Assembly: GCF_954871325.1 (NCBI RefSeq) | Contig: NC_088776.1 | Coordinates: 58,924,954-58,988,953, forward strand | Source: Gordionus sp. m RMFG-2023 | Taxonomy: Eukaryota > Nematomorpha > Gordioida > Chordodea > Parachordodidae | Length of the DNA stretch: 64,000 bases | Direction: 5' to 3' | Part shown: in pieces, positions 25,338-38,900 of the stretch | How the letters are laid out: every line of letters starts with the position of its first letter | Position numbering within the stretch: the stretch's first letter is position 1 | The notes under the pieces: model-generated | Told to the model about the DNA's origin: nothing | Database searches by the model: none | The model's input: only the letters and a program-made list of their open reading frames with translations | Program-made: the position numbers and the translations under genes

Positions 25338-25410
25338 ATGGCCAACAATACAATTATATTCTGGATATCACTATTCATTTTCAATCTTCGCGTAATCTTA
25401 GCACAAATAA
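25338..25410 (+). other. Exon 1 of the lectin-EB receptor: signal peptide
   Basis: The ATG at 25338 has A at -3 and G at +4. It encodes MANNTIIFWISLFIFNLRVI followed by LAQI, a short n-region and hydrophobic core with a likely cleavage after LA. The donor GTAATG leaves one base, which joins two bases of the next exon to form Lys. It fits as the start because no in-frame extension is needed and phase agrees with exon 2. Confidence 0.75.
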
Positions 25411-28400
25411 GTAATGTATAAATATATTTAGTATTATAGTAAGTATACAGTAAAACCTGTCAAATTTGGGCGGCGTTGGAATCTAAGATATTTGCCCAAC
25501 GAGCCCAATATATCATGATCTTATACTTTTCTAAATAGTACTTAATAGGAATTTTTTTAAAAAATTAATCAAATTAAGTTGCCAAAAATATCAGGTCCAA
25601 AATAGACAAGTTTATACCCGTAAGCTAATTCTGCATTCACAGTTAGAGCGAATTCGCGCCCAAGTATACAAAAAATAAATGTAAAATTCCCGCCAACTAT
25701 GAATGTAGGGTAAGGCCTAATTTACAGTAAACGCGTTACGCCCAAGTGACCCGTTATTTATAAAATCAAGCCAATAAATTAATTTATAAATATGGAGCGT
25801 TGGGTCTCATTTATAATAAACGCGTTATCTATAAGTTAAAAAATAGTACAATTGGTATAAATTTAAATTCTGATGAGACCACTCTGATAAATTTTGAGCA
25901 ACATCTGTTCCTATACTTTGATAAAGTAAATATGCTGATACTATTATAAAAAAATCGCAAATTCGATAATAAGTTATTATATAAAACAATTATCTCTATT
26001 TTAACTTTATGCTAGTTTTCAAAATTGAGTCAGCTGTAATTAACGCAACGCTTGGAGATGACGCGCTTACTATAAATGAGGCCTTACCTCGCATTAGCGC
26101 AAATTCGCAGCGAATCGGGCAAAAAATTGGCAAAAATAAAAATTTCTAATGCCGCGATTCGCGCTAACTCTGAATGGACAAGGTTATAATGATAACGCTC
26201 CTCCATCGTGTTATTTCAAAAATAGTAACACTCAAATGTGTCATTATTACGCTACTAAAAATCAACTGTGATTTCGATAGTCTTATAATAACGCGACGGT
26301 TGAACATAACACGTTTACAATAAATTAGGCCTAACCCCGCGTTCACTGTTAGCGTAAATTCGCGGCCATGCATATTTAAATACTCAAAAATGGAGCATAT
26401 ATTGCATACTTCCTTGAGAAATCGTATTAACTGTGAATGTTGGGTAGTTTATAATAACCGCCATGTAACTCAAAATAGAACGCTCTTACGTAAAATACAT
26501 AATGTCATATTAAAATAACTGTCCTATCGTTTGGTGAGAAATTAGGCATCATCTTGAGCTCACTATATTACGCGCTTACTATCAAACGGGACCTAATTAT
26601 TATCCATATTTTTTATTTATGATTAGATTCCGCGAAGGGTTTTATATTCAAAAAAATAAATTTTCAATTTTATTATCTAAACTACTTTCAAAATGTTTTA
26701 ATAAGTTGGGTTCTTCTAGCCTTAAACCCCAATTATTCTTTCTGCAATAGTGTTAATTAACTGGCTGACAAGTTTCTGATGCTATTTTATGCTATATCTT
26801 GTTTAACATTTATCAGTTTATCTGGTTCTGTAATACAACGACGATTACTTGGGTAAATCTTTACCCGTAATTCCTCATACGTCTATATTTAATCGAGGCC
26901 GAGAAAAACCATTACAATCAATACCTCTATTCTATTCTATTATCTAACAACTACTTTTTTTGTGAATTTTGATGAACGCTTCGTAAAGATTGGCAAACGT
27001 ATAGTTTCATGATTTTACAATGCATCACTTAAAGCACCTCTTACACACATGTAAGTCATGTAAACGCTATTTACATTTTTAGGAATTTTGCATTACTTTT
27101 AAAATCAACTCTATCTTTTTTTCTTCTTCTTATTATGTGACTACTATTAGTTTGGTTACTTTTTGGCTTTCGTCACCCCTATATTACTTTCATATTTCGC
27201 TAATCTAGTTTCAAGGTTTAAATGTCCAAGCAAGTTTTGCCTTTCTTCCTATAGTGTTTTTGGGGCGACTTTGGAAAAGAATAGAAAATAGGCCAAAATA
27301 GTAAACAGGAAAACCTTCCAGACTTCCATTTATTTTCAGATATCTCCGACGCTTAGATCTTTTCTTTTTTTAGTAAAGATTTATCCAACATGTCTTATGT
27401 GTTTTTTTTTCTCGCCCGTGAAACTTTCCCCAACAATATATGGGAATATTTTGATCTTCGAAATAATGTATTGAACTTTGCCCAGATCTAACTTTTTAAG
27501 CCGGAAGCGAATTTTTTTTTTACTTTTCCTATTTAGATTCTTGTGTGCACCAATACCCGAGTCCAATTCTTAACGCCCATCACATGTCATTAGACACTAA
27601 TACGGCTTAGGATTTTTTAAGCAAACTATTTAGTAAAAAAAATAAAATATGTAAGATTTGCTAGAAAACCATTAAATTTGATTTAACTTCCTTTTTTTTC
27701 TTATCCAAATTTTGGCCCTATTTTTGTTTTTTAATCATAATGTCCTAAATATCTGTTTTTAAATTTGAATAATATCGTTATTTTGAAGAAGCGAGGGAGT
27801 GCGTATCCAAATGCCCGGATTCGTATGTGTACAATAAAAGGGCGATAGAATGTTGGCGTTACGAAAACCAAACACTACTCACTTGGAAGGAAAACGAGGA
27901 AGCTTGCAAAAATGACGCTAAATCCACTCCTCTAATACTCAACGAGTTTAGTATGGTAATTTTTTCCCCTTAAAATTAGTTAGATTTTAACCCCATCCCC
28001 TCCTCTCTAAAATTTTATTCAAAAATGGCTTCATAAATCCTTATCCCTCCTTCAATTTCAATGGCGTTTCTCGCCCTCATTCTCACCCCCTTGGTGGAAG
28101 TTCCTGCGTCCCTGGACTAATAAGAAATGAAAACTTAATTGATATAAATTCATTCAAGCATTTAAGCAACGATTTAATGATGACGTGAATCATTTATTAA
28201 TTGATTTACTGTATATAATTATGTAAGCATAAGAGACCTTTATTTAATATATATCGTAAAGTAAAGTAAATGACCACGAATCCTTATGGGAGTTTAGAAG
28301 AAAAAAATATATCTCAGAAGAAAATCTATGGCAATAAAAAAAAAATCTCTGAGGATTATTTCAGGTTAGTTTAATATAATTTTATTCTCATTTTGGCAGT

Positions 28401-31400
28401 CCATATCTTAAAGACTTAAAAGGGTGTTGAAACTATGTGGGAGGGTCCCAACACAGGCGGACCGTGATATTCACTAGCAAAGTGATCAGATTTTCATAAT
28501 AATTATGGGATGCATTATTTAAAAACAACTCCATTGGCATATAATAAATACTTATATATACACTAGTTTTTTAATAATCAGCTGTTTGGTTGTTATAACT
28601 TCCTCATGTTAAGACAGGACACCAGGGTGTAGAATATTAAATAATTAGCAGTGGACATCTAGTTTAGTATACTAAAATTCAATGATAGACCATTTTTGCT
28701 TAAATACTCATTTTTAATACAGCCATTAAAATACTGCCCTTATAAAATTTATTCTGTTTCCTCTCAAAGCAAGGAGTATTGATGGAACGCCTCAATATAT
28801 TCACCGGATTAGTCAAGGATACCGCGACAAATAGTTGGGTAGATGTCTTAGGTAATGTGCTGGTTAAATGTAGCCGCCCGGATGGACCATGTGACCCCAT
28901 TTACATGTATCCTCCAATTTCAAATATGTTCATCACGGGGGAACCGTTTATGACTTTTTACGATTGCGTTCGTATCAGAGAAGATGGAGCTTTCGTGGCC
29001 TACCCATGCACGGAAAAACTGTCATTATTTTGTGCAATTGATCGTTGTGGTAAAACAAATATATTTCATAAAAATATATAAGTTTCTATTTTTCATTCCT
29101 TGAGTGGAAAAGTGGTTGAAATAAAATTTCGCCGAGTGGTGGGGGTGCAGATCATCCCCCCCCCCCGCCCCTTTTCATTCAAAACTATATTATCTCCCGA
29201 ATTTCTATAATAAGCTTTGATATTTTATACCTTTACTAAGTGTTGACCTGAATGAATATATAAAATTTTCGAAGATTTTAATGTTAAATAATAATTTTAT
29301 TGGAATTTATGTAAAAGAATATCTAAAATAATGCAAAAATTACCTTGGATAATTATATTTCATATTTTTTACTATACGATTCTATTAACAAACTAAAATA
29401 TAATTTTGATTTTATTATTAACTGTGTTCCAATTGAACTGATACCCCTTTTTGATTAAATATAAATTTAATAAAATTTTATAGTTAGAAAACGAGATAAA
29501 TTAGCAATGTTTTCTACAAATTTCATTAAATTTTATAAATAGTAGAGTCGAAAGTTATGCAAATTCGATGTTGTGGACATACAAAATTCGAACTTTCCGA
29601 CATTTAAAAAATTAATTTTTTTAATTAATTTTTTTTATTAAACTTTATATTTAAGCCGAAAATAATAAAAAAATAATCGGTTTTCAGTAGAGATGACATT
29701 AAAATTTCTAAGACAAGAAAGTCATTACCAAGCCAAAAGGTTTTTGAAGGAATTTCCTAACAGAAACTAGTAGCAACCTTAAATCGATTGATTGCAAAAA
29801 TTGTTGCTACATAGCAGAAAAATGGAATGGTGGTGGTGAACCACGCACAATTCGTATTATGGAAAATGTTGATACTGTTAAAACACTTATATTGAGCTAA
29901 GAAGACCTATCTAGCACCCACAGAACAATACGCCGAGTATCTGGAGAAAATGGTATTTGGCAAACTTCAGTGCATCGAATTATCCACACAGAGTTATCGC
30001 TGAAAATGTTTTAAAAAAAGTAACAAACTCAGGATATAACCGATGCCAACAAGATTTCACGTCTGGTAACCTGTCATACAGATTCTACAAAAATACCCTA
30101 AGAGGTTAGTCCATTTCATATAGTTTACGGATGAAAAGCTGACTACAGGAGATTCCGTCGGTAATTCTGCATATGATGAACGATGCAGTTTCAATGAGAT
30201 AAAAATAAATCAATTTCTAGTACAACATTTGACTCAAAAAATTTAAAATATTGATGTTTTCACGTAAAGTTTTAATAAAAAAAATATATAAATTTTTACA
30301 TATTTGGAAAAGTTGAAATAAATCAGATTTACCCTGAGTGTTAATAGTTAGCGTAAATTGGCTGCGAAGTATTCAAAATATAATTTTGTATACTTCGCCC
30401 GCGAATTCGCGTTAAACATGAGGCAAGGTTGGATGCTATTTTCACAATTTTTTTCTCCAAACTTGATTTTGTTATTTTAAAACCTCCCGTTACGCTTTTA
30501 TAAGGTTTCGAATACGGAGAAAATTGTTCGAGTACCGAAGAGTGCGTCAAAAAAAATAACGCTTCCATGTGTAACATGTTCAAGGTGTGCAGTTGTTTGG
30601 GAGGATTTTACCTTAATAGAACACTCAAAGAATGCTTCGAGAGTAAATAAATTTTCTATATTATTTTTTTTTTAAATTTAAATCTAATTTTTTTTGGTGT
30701 CAAATCATTTTATTTATTTTAAAATAGGATATATATATATATACACACTAAATAATTAAAAATGAAATTTAAATAAATATATATGTAAAAAAAAAATTTA
30801 TTTAAAAAAAGAGTTCAAATAACCCTATAGAAGAGTGAATGCTTAAAAAATTGCACCTGCAGATTTTTCCAGGGATTTTTTATTGCTTGAGCTACATTTT
30901 TGACCTATAGAATCTATTATATGAAAGCAAAAAAAAACATAATAAAAATTTCTTTTTTTGTTCAAATGTTAAAAAAAAAACTAGCGAAAAAACTGAAAAT
31001 AATTTGAAAAAAAAAACAAAATAATGAGTTGCGATAAGGAAATTTTTCTAAGGATGTTTAAAAAAAAACATATAAAACCAAAAAAAAATGTTTTTTTTAT
31101 ATGGGAAAGAAACAACGTAAAAATGGGGGAATAAAACGTGCTTTGCAATTTATTTTAATTAGATTTTTGACAATTAATTTTCTCGGAAGTTAATTTTTAT
31201 TTTAATTAATAAACTCAATTTATCAGAATGAAGCAAGTATTAAAATGACCAGATAATAAAAAATTTTCCAACAAAATATTAATAGATAATATTTAAAATT
31301 GTCATTGAAAAATTTACGTTGTTTATAAACTCTCTATTTTTTGGTTCCCTTTAATTCTCCTAAAAAAAAATAAGGCTTTCTCTATTCTTAGATAAATCTA

Positions 31401-32816
31401 ATTATAAGCTGCAGTCAAATATTGTTATCATAGTTTTATAAGGATGAGGTATTTAGGCTAATCATAGCTAACGATAATGACAGCTGTGGTCGATGTGTAA
31501 ACAATGGGTGGATTTTTTAGCTTTCCTACATGTAAATTTTACCCCATAGGGAGGGGAGCGTAAACAAAAGTGCTAAAAAATTGAAAACATTGTTGGGTGA
31601 GGCTCGTTAAAAATATTTTTGAAACGATGGGCGGGTAAGTGCCTAAATTTTTCAGCGGACCGGTGTTTCAGTTAAAAAACCCCTTCATTTTAAGCTGTTG
31701 GTGGGATTGAGTTTAAAAATAAGTTAGTAAAATTTTGTTAAACTCTTTAAAAATTTTTTCTTAAAACTAAATATTCATTTTCGAAAAATTCTTCTCAAAA
31801 AAAGAGAGAAATTATAGTCAACCATGCGAAAGTGACGAACAATGTCAATTCGACGAATGCGAGAATAATACTTGTACGTGCGGTCCGAGAAGGTACCCTG
31901 TAGAAAATAAATGGTGTTACGAAGGTTATATTTCCATTTTTTACAAAAAAATATATATCTGTACCAGGGATCCAAACCGAAACGAATATCGGTTCGGGTC
32001 AGGTTCGGATAAAAATAACGGGTGGTCGAACCTCTAAAAACCGGTTTGAACACTTTTGTATTCAAACCTACATTAGAATTATGTATAAGGAAAAAAAAAA
32101 TTTTTATTTCATAATTAAATTTAAAAACCTTCATTTTTATTAATTGACATTATAAAATAATATTTAATTTATAAATATAACAAATAAATATATCAATGAA
32201 TAATTTTAATATAAACAATTACTTAAAAATTTTTTATTAAGCCGCACAATTAATATATTTTCAAAATTCGTCTTACTCAAATTACATCTATAAGGAGATA
32301 ATATAAATTTAATTGTTGAAAAACATCTTTTCCCAATAACTTGGGTAGCTGGCATTGTCAGTATGATATCAGATTTGATGTGTCATATTTATAATACTAT
32401 ATGTAAATAATTTATAAGCTTAAAATATCTAAAAAATGTTGCGAAATGGCAATATACTAAATGACTGATGTTTATCAATCAAATGTGATTGATAATAATT
32501 TTTAAAACAATTTGAATATAATTAAAATTTTTGCAATATACAACTATTAATAACTTACACATTATTTTATAAGCATAAAATTATGAGACTCGAATCAGTT
32601 CAGAGGCATTTTAGCGGTTCGGTTCAGGTTCGGTTTGGATCCCTGTATCAGTATATTTGGATATATAAGGTGGGGGGGGGGGGGTTATGTTGTAGGTATG
32701 TAAAAAAGAAAAAAAAATACTTTTTTTAACATAAAAACGAGCAAACTTTCTTTCTTTCTCTTTATTCTTTCTTTCTCTTTATTCTTTCTTTCTCTTTATT
32801 CTTTCTTTCTCTTTAT

Positions 32817-32904
<88 letters not shown>

Positions 32905-35900
32905 TCCTTCCTTCCTTCCTTCCTTCCTTCCTTCCTTCCTTCCTTCCTTCCTTCCTTCCTTCCTTCCTTCCTTCCTTCCTTCCTTCCTTCCTTCCTTCCT
33001 TCCTTCCTTCCTTCCTTCCTTCCTTCCTTCCTTCCTTCCTTCCTTCCTTCCTTCCTTCCTTCCTTCCTTCCTTCCTTCCTTCCTTCCTTCCTTCCTTCCT
33101 TCCTTCCTTCCTTCCTTCCTTCCTTCCTTCCTTCTTTCTTTCTTTTCTTTTTTTTTACAAAAAAATATATATAAAAATTTAAAAAAAAAAAATTTTTTTA
33201 GGATCATACCCTGGAGAACTATGCGAAAACGACGAGATGTGCCTGGGAATGGCTAATAATAGCCATTGCAATAAACTTGGCAATTACTGTGAATGCGATG
33301 TCGGATACTACGCGACAGTCAATGAAACTAAAAATTCTTGCAAACCTGGTTAATCTAATCGTTTATATTCTAACCGTAACATGTTATTTTTTTTAAACTT
33401 TTAATTAATTTTTGAGAACGTTATTTTCTAAATATAAAATAATCTAATTTTAACGAAAATGTATTCCATCATGTTTGGAATACCTACCCTGTTAATTTAG
33501 AAAAAAAATTTGTCACTTTGCGTTTTTTCCATAGATTTTTCATATGAAACATCGTTTTATAGAGATTACAAAAAAAATATATATTTAAGTGTATTGGGAT
33601 AAATTTAATTAAATATTTATAGTTCTTTTGAAAATTTAACAATTCTATGTCCAAACACCTAACCCAATATCATAGAAAAAAAGGGGATAAAATACAATGA
33701 TAGGAACACGGATTTAAAAAAAAACATTAAAAAAACTACTATTACAAATCTGCAAAAAAATAAACTTTTATAGCAGAAACATAATTTTATCAGGTAAATT
33801 TATGATAGTAAACTGGCTATTTGCATTTTGCCCTTTGTATCATTAATTTAAATTATTTTATCACTTTATTTTTATATAGCAGCAAATTTTGGAAATCCGT
33901 GCAATGCTAGCTCAGAATGCGTCACCAAATTTTGTTCCCAATTAGTTTGTAAGTGTGACCCGGCTTTCATGTATGAAGATAATATAACGTGTTTGCCAAG
34001 TTTATAAAACATTTTTAATTTCCCCTTCTATATAATTTGTTTCATTTTGTATTATTTAAAAATCGGACAAAAAAAAATAGCAACGGCTTTGCCCCCCTCA
34101 AATTCGAAAGGCGATGAAAAGCTCTAATTTATATTTATTTTTTTATGAATTTCAAAATATCTCATTACTTTTTTAATGGGGGTAGTAAAGCCATTATCGG
34201 GTTTAACAAATGTCTTAAGGATAATAAATTTGCAACCCTTGAAACATGAAAAATATATATTATAATAGATGGCATCTTGTGATAAAACGGCGATAAAAAG
34301 GTTAAAATGTTTTGTTCCGATGAAAAGCTATAAAAAAAATAAAGGATATCTTAGATATTATGGGACATTCCATGCGAAAATAAATCATTTAGCAAAAAAA
34401 AAGGAATAGTAATATTAGTACACTTCGGCCATTTTACCCTGGTTCAAGTATAAAATTACGAAATGATATATTTCGCCTAATATATCATAGCTTCTAAAGG
34501 ATTGTAGGGCCCAGAGATCTAGGCTCTCTATTTATTTTGTAGGTCAGGAAATTGAGCTACTCAATGATTCATAATTTGTTCCCGTTTTTCTTTTATTTTT
34601 AGCTTTTAAGGTAAAAATACCAAATATTTACCATTTTACCCTGGTCCAATTATCACCCCCCCCCCTCATAAGCACTGAGAAGTAAAATTAATATTTGTAA
34701 AAAATATTAGTGTACGCTAATAAATACCCCCCCCCCCTACCTCCTTTTTTTTTTACAAGCACCCTGGGTATGGGGATTGTTTATTAAAGATTTCTTTTTA
34801 ACATTATTTTATATTTGATATTAATGCTTATCATTCATTTAAACATTCAACCAATTATTTATTTTTACCACAGAAAAGTACTATAAAGACAGCTGTCAGA
34901 AAAATGAACAATGTTTATCAAATAATTGTACGGAAGGAAAGTGTGCTTGCCGTGATATTGAACACGAGGAAAATGGGGGTTGTGTTGTAGGTCAGATAAA
35001 ATAATTTATTTTTGAAATACGTGCAAACTCTTGTTTTTACGAATAATACGAAAATAAGTCGTAAGAGACTCTAAATAACCTTAGAAGAGAAGAGAAGAGA
35101 AGAGAAGAGAAGAGAAGAGAAGAGAAGAGAAGAAGAAGAGAAGAGAAGAGAAGAGAAGAGAAGAGAAGAGAAGAGAAGAGAAGAAGAAGAGAAGAGAAGA
35201 GAAGAGAAGAAGAAGAGAAGAGAAGAGAAGAGAGAAGAGAAGAGAGGAAAGGAAAGGAAAGGAAAGGAAAGGAAAGGAAAGGAAAGGAAAGGAAAGGAAA
35301 GGAAAGCTCTTCTCTTCTCTTCTCTTCTCTTCTCTTCTCTTCTCTTCTCTCCTCTTCTCTTCTCTTCTCTTCTCTTCTTCTTCTCTTCTCTTCTCTTCTT
35401 CTTCTCTTCTCTTCTCTCTCTTCTCTTCTCTTCTCTTCTCTTCTCTTCTCTTCTCGGTTCTATCGCTCAGATCTCCGAGAAAATGTTTTAGTATACATTT
35501 GAAATTAATATTAATAGTTAATAGAGAAGTAAAAACGCTTGCTATGAAATCGAGTTTTTTTCAAAAATAAAATGGCTAAAAAATAGAGGAATCATATTAG
35601 AGATCTGCAAAGGTAGGCCCGGCCCGAACCCGGCTGATTTTATTTATCGAAAGTAGACGCCAAATAATATATATAGTCTTTTTTGAGTAATTATAAAAAT
35701 TAATTTCTATATTTGAAAAATTTCGGATTCGGGCCGAGCCGGCTAAATCATATGCAAAAGCGATTTCGAATAATGTAAATTATACGAATAAAAAAAATGT
35801 AATGATTACGTATCAATTATTTGCAGCGGATTCGATGATTAGTTATTTTCTTCGTGTATTTGATTATTTTTTTTTTACTTATATTTAATATGTGAGGTCA

Positions 35901-38900
35901 ATTAAGTTGACACTATTCCTTCCTTCCTTCCTTCCTTCCTTCCTTCCTTCCTTCCTTCCTTCCTTCCTTCCTTCCTTCCTTCCTTCCTTCCTTCCTTCCT
36001 TCCTTCCTTCCTTCCTTCCTTCCTTCCTTCCTTCCTTCCTTCCTTCCTTCCTTCCTTCCTTCCTTCCTTCCTTCCTTCCTTCCTTCCTTCCTTCCTTCCT
36101 TCCTTCCTTCCTTCTTTCCTTCCTTCCTTCCTTCCTTCTTTCCTTCCTTCCTTCCTTCCTTCCTTCCTTAATAATAAATACAGACACACCTTCCTATATA
36201 GGAATTATTTATTAATTTTTTTTTTACAAAACTTCCGGTTATATTTTTTTAAAGAGTTTCTTAGAAAACAAATTTTTTTTAAAAATTGATCCTCATCGTA
36301 TTTTTATTCGAAATCGTAAGATAAGTGGTTCGCGACCCCCTGCAGTTCCGATTCGGATTGTAAAGCTCCCAATTCGATTTGCGACGACGTTAAAAAACGG
36401 TGCAAATGCGATAACGCAACCCACATGGAGGAGGGAAGATGCGCGCAAAGTTAAATGAAAAGAAGTTTCTTGATAAAATCTAAATTGCCGTAAACCGGAA
36501 GCGTATAATTCTTTAAAAAAGAGAAATTGTTTTGAGGAAAAAATAATAAACATATACTATATATTTTTCATATATTCCCAATGACATATATAATACCTAG
36601 ACTGACGATTCATTCATTAAAATGCGTTTTTAAGCGTCGTTAAAAGGAAATCAGCTGGACCCGCCATTTTGGTAACACATATAGTACAATTATTCTCATG
36701 TTAAAAACTACTATTTAATTGATAACTTGTTGCTTCCTTATTATCTCGATGATCCGTTAATTCTTTAATAAAGTTCGCATCAGATATAGGAATAAATTAG
36801 GCTCTCGTTTAAAATTTTGATAAAGATTAGTGTAACCAAGATGGCGTCTCCAGCTGATTTGCATTGATGTACACTTTTAATGAATGAATCGTCAGTCTAG
36901 GTATTGTATATGTCATTGTATATTCCCCCCAAAAAAATAAACTATTTTTTTTTATCATTTAGAAAATTAAGTGAGCTACTGAGGAGTTTGGCAAATTAAT
37001 TTCTAGGGTATCCATTTTAGAGGTTTGTAATGGCCGATTTTTTAACACCCTCGCCAACACCCGTCCATTCTCCGGATGGGTGTGGGGGGGGGGCAAGTAG
37101 AGTAGGGGTGCGAGCGGGTTAAAAAATATTTTTAAAAAACAAAGGGATGGCGTTATGCGGGTAAATTTTGAATATTTTTCATATCGCATTAAAACAAAAT
37201 TTTTAGATGAATGCTTGGAAGAACAAATTTTTAAATTATTTTGGGCGGATTATCAGGGCCGGGCCACGAGTAAAATTTTGGCGGAGCAGGGAAAATACTA
37301 AATTCCCAGAATTTTGCCATTTACAGCCCACCAATTTGTGTATCTTACATCTGCAAAATAAAAAGAATTGTAAAATAGAAAAGTTCTGGAATTACATTTA
37401 TTTGAGTAAGGTCTCGGCGAGAATGAAATAATATCATCTCGTTTGAGATTATCGGCAATTTTATATTTCGATCGGAGTTGATATACTTAGATGCTATTTA
37501 GAAAATTATACTTGTATCATACATTTTTGATAGATTTTCAAATTTCGACATTATGTAAGACCTATATTTTGTAGAAAAATACTATATCTGAATTTATATA
37601 TCTTTTAAGGGCTCTGCATATCTTGTAAATTTTAAAATTTACATGTTGGAATTGTGTGATAGAAAAAAATGGATAGATTTAATTAAATTTTTAATTGATC
37701 ACAAAGATAATCATGATAAATTTTGAAAAAAAAATTAAAGAGGAAATGTATTAGAATGAGAGATAAGACTCTTCTCTAGAATTTATTTGGACGTTTTAGC
37801 TAGATATTTTTAGGCTAAATTTTTTTTTTTTTGGCTAGAAAAATAAAATTAAATAGTTAATGTTTTTTTCTAAATGAAGTTGAGTAACAAATTTACGAAT
37901 TTAAAATCAAATTTTTTTCTAAAAAAATTACCAAATAGACTAACTATAATTATATTCAAATCACTTAAACTCTTACATGTTTCTGGAAATAATTTTGCAA
38001 TTTTTGAATGAGTAAAATAAAATATCATAAACATAATCTAGAAAAGGCTCTAGGTACACATTGCGATAGGGATGATGAGTGCCTAAATAACCGTTGCCTT
38101 AAAAAATTATGTACTTGCCCCTTCGGTACCTTTCTAACGGAAAATAAAGACTGCGTAAAAAGTAATATTTTATGTTTATTTACTGCACAAAACTTGTATA
38201 AAAAATATTATATCAAATCAATTCTCTGCTCTTAAAGAGGAGACAAGTCTGATTCATCATTTTCTTTCCTTAATCTCTGCAATGATTATCTTTCGCACAT
38301 TACATTCCTCCGGTAATACCAAGTTTTTTTTAAAATCTTTTTTTTTGTGTATCACGTTTCTTCTCCTAATACGTATAATTGTGCGAATTTTTATCTTTAC
38401 TTGGTTGTTACAGAATAATATTTTTTATAAAATCTATTCAAGTCTTCTCTCTATCTATATTTTGGTTCAAATAGTATACAATGAGAATGATATACCATAA
38501 TTTAGAATATTAATTACCTAACACATTCAGTTCTAGGCTCTGTGTAAAATATGATAAACTTATAAGTCACAGTTCAGGAAAAATAAGTTCCTTAGTATGG
38601 CGCCTCCTCGTTCAACTTAAATCTTTTGGGTCCCTAACTCTGAGTTTTTGTCAGAAAAGAAATCTGGACATTATTTTTGAGGGTTTTTTTTTGATTTAAA
38701 TAGGCTTAAAGGTGTATAACCTATTTCAAATTTTTACATCTAAAAATCACTATTCATAGTCAGAAATCTATTATTAACATACATGATTAGAATATTAATA
38801 TATTTATAATTTTTAAATGAATATTTAGATATTATAAATCCACGAGGAATTCATTTAATTTTAAAATCATTGGATGAGGCCGATTTTTTTTGAAAAAAAA

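Noticed and set aside
38282-38500. Hydrophobic plus-strand frame of 72 codons
   Set aside because: It lies in the receptor intron after EB module 7. Its hydrophobicity reflects T-rich sequence and it has no acceptor/donor pair in the right phase.
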